Shown here: piece by piece, positions 12,201 through 21,200 of the stretch
How positions within the stretch are numbered: the first letter of the stretch is position 1
How the letters are laid out: every line of letters starts with the position of its first letter
From: Notospermus geniculatus
Taxonomy: Eukaryota > Nemertea > Pilidiophora > Heteronemertea > Lineidae
Direction: 5' to 3'
Assembly (NCBI GenBank): GCA_002633025.1
Contig: NMRB01000053.1
Location: forward strand, 136,485-200,484
Length of the DNA: 64,000 bases
Program-made: the position numbers and the translations under genes
The notes under the pieces: model-generated
The model's input: the letters and a program-made list of their open reading frames with translations, nothing else
Databases searched by the model: none
What the model was told of the DNA's origin: nothing

Positions 12201-15200
12201 CCACTAGGCGGTGCCGAAGTCCTGCTTGTGATTTTTTTGCCATTGTACATTTGCAATTGGGTTGGTCGGGAAGTGTACATGGAGTGGCCGATAACCAGTG
12301 CTCCGTCAACGATGCTAAATCCTCTTTGTAACACTTCAGTACCTTGTAGATATGTGTTCAATCTATATCATCTGCTTTTGTGCTTGTGTGGTAGGCCAAC
12401 TTAATTTTGTGTTTCCAAATGTGGACATTTGTTAGAAACNACTGCTTCTTCTCAGGGTAACACCGTGCGGTTTGATGTCGATATCGAAAAAGAGTACGGT
12501 GACCTTCATTTACAAGAAAAGGTAACAGAAGCCTTCTCTCTGAACACAACACAACACAGACACAACACATGCACTGCTGTCTCTGTACATTGTTGGATCA
12601 AGTGTTTATGAATATGATATTGTCATGTATCTGTTTTTGTACATTTTGTTTGTCTTTTATGTACATGTACGTACATGAATCTATTAAGTAAAGAATCACA
12701 AATTTTCCAGTGATGGATATGCAACAGGTGTCGATCTTCTTGTTCTTATCTTTTATATCCATTCAGCCACTGCAAACTGAGAGTGATTGACTGACTGAAG
12801 AATATGTTAGTTGAGAATTCTTTGCAGGGGAAAACAGGGTGATAGTCAACCAAAGAAATAAGTGCTTCTTCACTTGCACAACCACACTGTAGAAATATTG
12901 AAGTAGTATTGGAGGTGTTGAAAGATCATGAAAATTGCTGCATCGTGGAGCTAGCGGCGTGACTTCCTAACTTTATCTTTAACCAATGGTGCTAAAAGGG
13001 TCTATAACACTTTGTTTGCAGTAATTACTCACAAATGTATAGAGGCCTAATCAAAGCATACAGACTCACAAAATAATTGGTAGGGGTACGAAATCTAACA
13101 TTACATTTGATTCATTTTGCACTTTATACAGGAAGAAGTCAGAGTGAGTTATTTGATAAGATAGTCATTTCCCCACACTTGGAAGTTGCATGCAGATATC
13201 TATTACAATATCTATGTTATGTAAATGACAGTGCATGAAAATATCTTGCTCCTGAAAGTACACTAATTGCATGCATTTATTTCTATTTTCATTCACGTAC
13301 CAGTATTAAATTGTCTTTAATTGCATGGGATGAATAGTTGACACTTAGAAAATGAATCAGGACAGTTGTCTCAACTGGAAAGTCACAAATCTAAAAGGAT
13401 TTCTAATGTTCCTGTCCTCGTAATCCTTCAAGGATTCTTTTCTCCTCATTGCCAAACAGATCAAGGCTAAGAAATGATATGTGACCCGATCTATAGGAAA
13501 GGGTTAACGGCCTTACAACAAGGAGCTGAAATATGCGTTCTGCAGGTTGACAAGAAGTGGACACAGTGATAATACATGTAGTTGAGTAAACTGATGACCA
13601 GACAATCACCTGGGACAATTGCCAGCTTTTGCTGGAGCGGGTCACATATGGAACCCATTTGAAATTTTTTTGTGAGCTCTTTCCACCAACTGTTACGTGT
13701 ACTTGTGGTTTTGTACCATAGTCTAAGAAAAAAGCTCCTTTTGAACATTTTCTGAAAGCCTTATAGTCCTTAAAGGGTTACTTCAATAGAAACACGTTTC
13801 GATACATGTAATGCACATGGCAGTCTTGTTTGTCCTGTTAATTGCAGTAAATCTCTAAAACCTTTGCATCGATACTCAAGCCTGTCAACCCTTCACTTAT
13901 TCTAATCGCATGATCTTTTAAAATTGTATGTTTATTATATGTTAACAACCTGTAGTGTTTCGTCTGTACTAACTGTCCATGTATCTGCTGATTCTCCTAA
14001 AGGAATCCACAATGTCATCATTTAAAGATCCATCACGGCGCAAAGGCCGGGCAAAGAAGGTAATAGGCAAAATGGAGTAGTTGTGCCTGATGAGTGGTGA
14101 TCTCATCGTGTAGTTCTGCCTGGGAGAGTGTCCTGAACAACCACCTAAACAACAGCTTTGCAGAATTTCTCTGGCGATATTTTTTCAGGCAACAGAAATG
14201 TCAAGTTCAAGTTGAAAGTTGCATGGAATGGGATTTGTGCCCAGACATGCGACTTTCTGCTCGTTGCCAGTTAAATTCCAAAGTGTTGTTCTGCACTGAT
14301 TTCCTGATAATAACACCACTGTTTTACCCCACCTTTGCACTTGCGTATTAAATTGTCAACATTTCATTTCCAGCCTTGACTAATTCAACCACTTTAGCAG
14401 TCTTCAGCATCAAGATGAATCATCTTGTAACTCATGCATTGCCAATACGTAGGGGTGTTCATAATCTCCTGAGCTTCACTTCAATAGGAAGTCATCAAAA
14501 CTGTGGTCACTGTTCAATTGTGAAAGTGGTGGCCAAAATTATTCGAACGCTTGGCATGTAATAAATATTTCAGTTTTTGTATCGAAATGGCAATCAATGT
14601 ACCAATGAATTATTTTAATTTCCTCAGAGCAATGCATCTTTTCCAATTATTAAAGTGAAAAATGGAAACAAGACTTTGTACGAAATGTTTTAAGGTATAC
14701 CGGGTACTAGTGCTTGAATATTTTGGCCACCACCATGGACGTGCAAAAGCTCCTATTCATGAGTTAGATATAATCATCCCTTGCCATATAGCAGATTCAA
14801 TCTGCTATGATGAGAAAGTAGTTTCCTTAAAATCACACATGCTGACCTTTGTAGTGTCCTTTACCCAATAGGAGGTGGTTGGGTATCATACCCCCTTATG
14901 GTCATTTGAAAGTCCAGAATGTAGATGTCGGTTTTTCGAAGAAAGCAAAGGAATACCTTGGGAGTTCACTTGCTTGTTTGCATGTTGCACACATTGCATG
15001 AAGTCCATGGGGTTTTCTTCATGATCGTTTTGCCTTGAGTGTGCATGTTTGTGAATGTGTGTTTGATCTCTTTTGAGGTTATCCTGACAACTACAGTACC
15101 TAGTTCAGAAAGTGTTATTCTGCCTAAATCATGAAACCGGAACTTGAAACTGCAGATGTGACTGCCACTAGCAGGTGTGGGTACATGATGTCTATGAAAA

Positions 15201-18200
15201 GTATTCCTTGCTGTAGTTCTCTTCGTTCTTGCCGATGGGAGTGGGAAGTGTTGAGGGCTACAAAATTACTTGTTCTAAGGGGATAGAAATGCATCTGTTG
15301 GTATTTTCAGACCGGTGGCCGTAGCCAACCCACTCGCGATGACAAGATCGAGTTTCTGCTCAACCTGCAGCAATCGGCAATGGGCCATCCAACAGTCACC
15401 ATGTTCTATTTCTACAAGTATTTGACCAAGTGGGGAGAGGAAGATGGCTTCCCGCAGTTGGACAAGGATCTCTTCTTTTACATGGAGGTGCAGAAATTCA
15501 AGGTGAGGAAATTGTTTTACAGGCATTTCATTCCTTGGCCAGTGGGATATTCTTGTCTTATCACAGGTGAACTTTATTTGCCAGATTTCTGTTCGGCACC
15601 AAGAATTGCCCTTTCGAGCTCTGTCTCTTGGACCGCCCTGACGAGCAGCCTTTTCTACTTTGAAAGGTTGTTGTGAATCTTACTATTGATTGTATGTTGT
15701 ACTATTGATTGTACGTATGTTGTACTATTGACTGTATGTTTTACGATCTTTCCCATAGGAATGTAGTCATGTGCATGCTGATGAGGAACTCCTGCGGCGA
15801 AAGGTCCAGTCAATTGCTGACACCTTCCTAGATTCAGCCACACCACCAGCATTGCAGGTATAGCCCATAAGGGACACAGTCCGCGTGTGAGCTACTGCAA
15901 AATCCTGTCCGCAGTCAGGCGTACTTCACTGCGAACAGCGAATATAGACCCTTTCTCTGAAAGCACTCTTCATGGGAGAGTTTTCTTGTGCCAGTTGACT
16001 CTCGATGGGCAGTTCACCTTGTTGTTTCTTAACGGTTTACCAGTAACACAAGTGACTGCTCATAGAGGGCCAGCTTGCAGGAGAAGTCTCACATGGAGGT
16101 GTGCCTTATTGTTCTAATCAGATCGACTTGGATGCAGGTTTTCTGCTGTGTCCCAGGTCTCAATAACAGACAAATGAAGGAAAGAGAATACAACCAGTCT
16201 AACTTACGATCCATGTCTTTCTCTTGCCTACAGATTGACATACCATCAGACATGCAGCAGAAGTCCTTGCGTCTCGCTCAACGATATGCTGCAGGGAAGG
16301 AAGTCAGTGCAAACCTCTTTGATGAACCACAGTACTTGGTGTTTAAGGAGCTCTTGCCCTACTGGGCTGGATTCATGAAAGTTCATAAGCCTCCGGATAA
16401 CGTCACGAAGAAACCGAGTAAGTGGTCACAGTCTAAGAATCGGAGTAAGAGGTCATCCTACTGGCTGCCGTCCTGCCAAGAGTGCCAGTATGAGGGATTT
16501 GCTCTACCCTTTGTGAAGAAGGCTTAGTGATGTCAATTTTAGATTATTAGGGTGGCAACACTCAGCATCTCTGGGGTTAACTCCCGCCCCCCCCCCCCAA
16601 GTTTGGACAATCATTTACTTATGACTTGTCTATTTCAGTGACCAAGTATCAGAAAATGCTCAAGAAGAGATTAGATATGTTCGAGCAGATGAATACGCCA
16701 CAGCGTGATTTTTCGTTGCCGGCAATACCAGGCGCTGGCACCCATATAGCAGCACTCACTTTCTCCTTGAATGATGGGATCAAGTGGAAGGTGTGTATCA
16801 GCTACGATCTTTTTCCACCAATTTCTCTCACGGGATGTACCCAATAGTAATTTTCGGTCAGGTTTCATTGCTTATTGTGTTTAAAGATTGTTGGAGCACT
16901 CATCAGTTTGGTATCTCGGGAAATCATAGTTCCTTTGATGAGATAAAGGTTGATTTCAGAACCTGTCTTTTCCTCTGATCTATTTGTTTTAGAAATTTGA
17001 GGTAACATGATTAATTTTTAGCTCACTGGGGTGAGCTATTACGATGGTGCAGCGTCCGTCGTCCGTCGTCGTCCGTCGTCGTCGTCGTCGCCGTCCGTCG
17101 TTGTCCGTTAGCAGGGCACGTTTCGTAACCGCTGGAGCTATTGATCTGAAACTTGGTACATATATACCCCTAGGTCAGATGACCCACGACACCAAGTTTC
17201 GGCCCGATTCGACTCTCAGTTTGGCCACCAGGTGGCGGAAACCAAAAACACAAAAAGTACAATAACTCCTGAACTAATGACTAGATCATCTTCAAATTTT
17301 TATCATAGGTGTAGCTAATAAGGATACATAACATATATAACGGGTTTTTGATTTGACCTACTTTTCAAGGTCACAGAGGTCAAAGTTCGACAAAAGTGAC
17401 GAACCTGCCACAGTTTGTCATTATTTCACCGAGCAACTTCATATCTTGCATAAACATGCATTGGAGGGGTACCTTAAAAAATACCAAGTTTCGGCCCGAT
17501 TCGACATCCAATATGGCCGCCAGGTGGCGTAACCTGAAAATCAAGTAAGTGCTATTACTCAGGAACGGCTTGACGCAGAGTGCTCAAATTTGATATTTAC
17601 CTCCATCTAGATGACCTTTACATGCATGTCAAATTTCGGCCTGATTTGACTTCAAACATGGCCACCAGGTGGCGTAACCCAAAAATCATCAAAGTGCTGT
17701 AACTCAGGAACGCCTTAACCCAAAGCGCTCCAATGTGCTATGTGGCCCCCTGCAGATGACCTTTATGTCCATGTGAAGTTTCGGCCCGATCGGACATCCA
17801 ATATGGCCGCCAGGTGGCGTAAGCCGGAAATCATCAAAGTGCTGTAACTCGGGAATGCCTTAACCCAAAGCGCTCCAATGTGCTATGTGGCCCCCTGCAG
17901 ATGACCTTTATGTCCATGTGAAGTTTCGGCCCGATCGGACATCCAATATGGCCGCCAGGTGGCGTAAGCCGGAAATCATCAAAGTGCTGTAACTCGGGAA
18001 TGCCTTAACCCAAAGCGCTCCAATGTGCTATGTGGCCCCCTGCAGATGACCTTTATGTCCATGTGAAGTTTCGGCCCGATCGGACATCCAATATGGCCGC
18101 CAGGTGGCGTAACTCGAAAATCATCAAAGTGCTGTAACTCAGGAACGACTTGACCCAAAGCGCTCCAATGTGCTATGTGGTCCCCTGCAGATGACCTTTA

Positions 18201-21200
18201 TGTACATGTGAAGTTGCAGCCCGATCGGACATCTAATATGGCCGCCAGGTGGCATAACCCAAAAATCATCAAAGTCTTTTCTGGGAATGACTTGACCCAG
18301 ATTGCTCATAACTGATATCTACCTCCCTCTGTCATTAGACTATTATGTCCAACCCAGTGAGCACATGGTCCATGGACCATTTCATATAACAGTGCACCTG
18401 ACCATGCACTCTGATATCTGTCAGGTATTCATTGCTCAAGGTAAAAAGTTCACTCTATTCGAATTTGCCGCTACCCGGTTCATGATCTATTATTGATAGC
18501 AAGGTAACTCATGGCAGCAAATAGCACCAAGCTCAAGACAAATACAATAGGCCTACAAATGTCCAGATGTAATTGCCATACAAAGTCAACACCCTCTTTA
18601 TGGAACGTGCAGAATCTATGATACCACAGGCACCCATCCTTCCCACCCTGTCAGACCCAAATATTGCATGACACTATATTAATATATCGTACATGTTTCC
18701 TGCATGTGTTCCGATCTTTTGTGACTCCCTCTCACCTGAGCCCATTCTGACTCCCATCCTCCACATCCAATCTTTGATTCCATCCTTTGCACATCATCTA
18801 GATTGAAGAATTAGAGGATGAGGTAGGGTATATTGAGCCTTTGTTTTGGCTGACAGCTTTTTAGGGGACGACACGCCTTTCGCTGATAGAAAGAAACCTT
18901 TCCTTGGTTGTACATGTAGATCAGTGTATAAGAGCACTTGCCAGTCAGTAGATTACACCTTGGTGGCTGGTGGGATTCAAAGGGTCCTAACCACTTGTTG
19001 ATTACCCTTGTAGGTTGCACCATAGTTCTGTTGGCATTTGCACTGAACTGACGTGGGGACTGTTGAGATGGACAAGACTTGTGGCACTCATGTGCTTGTT
19101 GGGCAAATTTGGGCAGGGTGGTCAGACTTGAATCTTCTGTCTTCTGTAGTACCTTCGCTTCTATGACATTCGTGTCTTTACATGTAGTTCTCTATAAAAG
19201 TTCAGAACTCTTTTGCAGAAACTTTGCCAATCCTTTCCTTGCTTCCCTGATACAGATATGCTCCGTGTTTCCTCTCCCTGCACCAAAATACTCCAATCAG
19301 AACTGCTTAATTATAGTGGCTTTTACCCTTCCAAACTATCCTCCAGGGCCCATATTCATAAAACTACTTATGCCTAAAGTCTAAGTAGGTATCCGCCATG
19401 GATTACTGATGACTATGTACGGCATTGACCCCATGCATGGGTTGTGCACTGCCCATTGTCGTACATAGTCATCAGTAATCCATGGCAGATACCTAGTGTG
19501 ACACTTATCCTTCATTCAACACAAAAGATAAGTGTCTGTCACACTTTGACTTAAAGTATGCTTATGAATATGGATCCTGACCCAGACCTATCAGATCACG
19601 TAGACATGTCAACCTTCACCTTAGTTGTAATAAATCGATTGGACTCAGCAATTTTTTGATATGCTGTTATTTTCAATGCTTTGGTAAGCCTAGTAGTAAT
19701 GCAGTTAGTTTCATTGCTTCAGTTGGACTAGCAATGCGGTTAGTTTCATTGCTTCTGTTGGACCAGCAATGCAGTTTCATTGCTTCAGTTGGACTAGCAA
19801 TGCAGTTAGTTTCATTACTTCAATTGGACTAGCAATGCAGTTACTTTCAGTTTATTTCATTGGTTTTGAATTCTATCACACTTTCAGAACGTTGTAAGTA
19901 CATGTACATGTTTTGCAGATTGTTCTGTTTCTGATTGTTCTGTTTCTGATTGTTCCTTACTTCATACCTGTTACTCTGAAAATAGCAATTTAACTGTGTA
20001 TTATTAACGTTTATCTACTTCTGTCTAGGAATTTGATGATTTGTTCTCGCTGCGCCGTACCCCCTCTGATGCTCCCAGAATGCTACCCATCTCCAGAATT
20101 TAAGAATTTTCTTGTTTAATATGGTGTTATTTTCATTCTCATAATCAGCGTTCATCATATTCCACACTTCCGAAGTCACTCACTCATTTTTCAGGGTCAT
20201 CTCATGATTCATTGCCTTTAAACACTGTGTCCTCTCATTTAAGCAAACCAGGGTATTCAAAATGCTACCAGATGCAGGCATCACTTGTCACGATTTCATA
20301 AAGAAAAATAGTCTTTCCTCTCTTTCGTGCCCTCAAAAAGTGTCATCAAACAGTACGGCCAAAGGTGCCTTTGAGTTGTTTAATAGAGAGAACACAGTAT
20401 GCTCTCCTAACAGAACACTCTTTCAATCACACCTTTACATAATTTCCTAATGATTTATATGAAAGAGTGTTTCAGTGTGGCGTTTCTTTAAGGACTGTCC
20501 CCCCCCCCCCCNGCTTTCTTTATGAGATAAAAATCATTTCTGGGGGTCACATGTTAGTGATGTCCATGGGCATTTGCTAGAAACTTCTCAAGTTAAATGA
20601 ATATGAAAAATCGCTCACATCGACAGTCCTTAAAGTGACGCATGTTTTTATGTAATGATTTTCATTGGTGATTTATAATCTGTAACAATTTAAACAGGAG
20701 ATCGGAGGTCATCATTTGATGGAGCAGGTCTCGCATAAAACACATCATTTACATGGTAACAAAGTTTTAACATTTGGTGTCGGGCTTCACCGTTAAAACC
20801 CAAACCCACAAGGTATGAATTTGGCATGTCACGACTTTTCACAGGATCTTGTTTGTGCATGGGTTTATGCATGAGCGAGGGTGAACTCCGGCACAAGTTG
20901 TGGTATTATGGGCTTGATAATGTACAGAATCTTGCTTTGGGGTAATGCACGGGATGCTATTTCTTGAGTTGGAATGGAGCGAGTGTATCTTGTCAACTTC
21001 CCAATTGTTGTGTCCATCTCTTTCAAGCCTGAAAATGAGTGGGTGGGTGGACAAGGACATAGTCTGGTACCAAACTGCCATTTGCCAGGGACTAGGCAGT
21101 TACTGCCTGACAAAATGTCAGGCACCAATTACAAGCCTGTATGTAGATAATCGATTACATGTCAGGCAGTAAATCTCAACTGTGTCTGGCACAAAACAAT

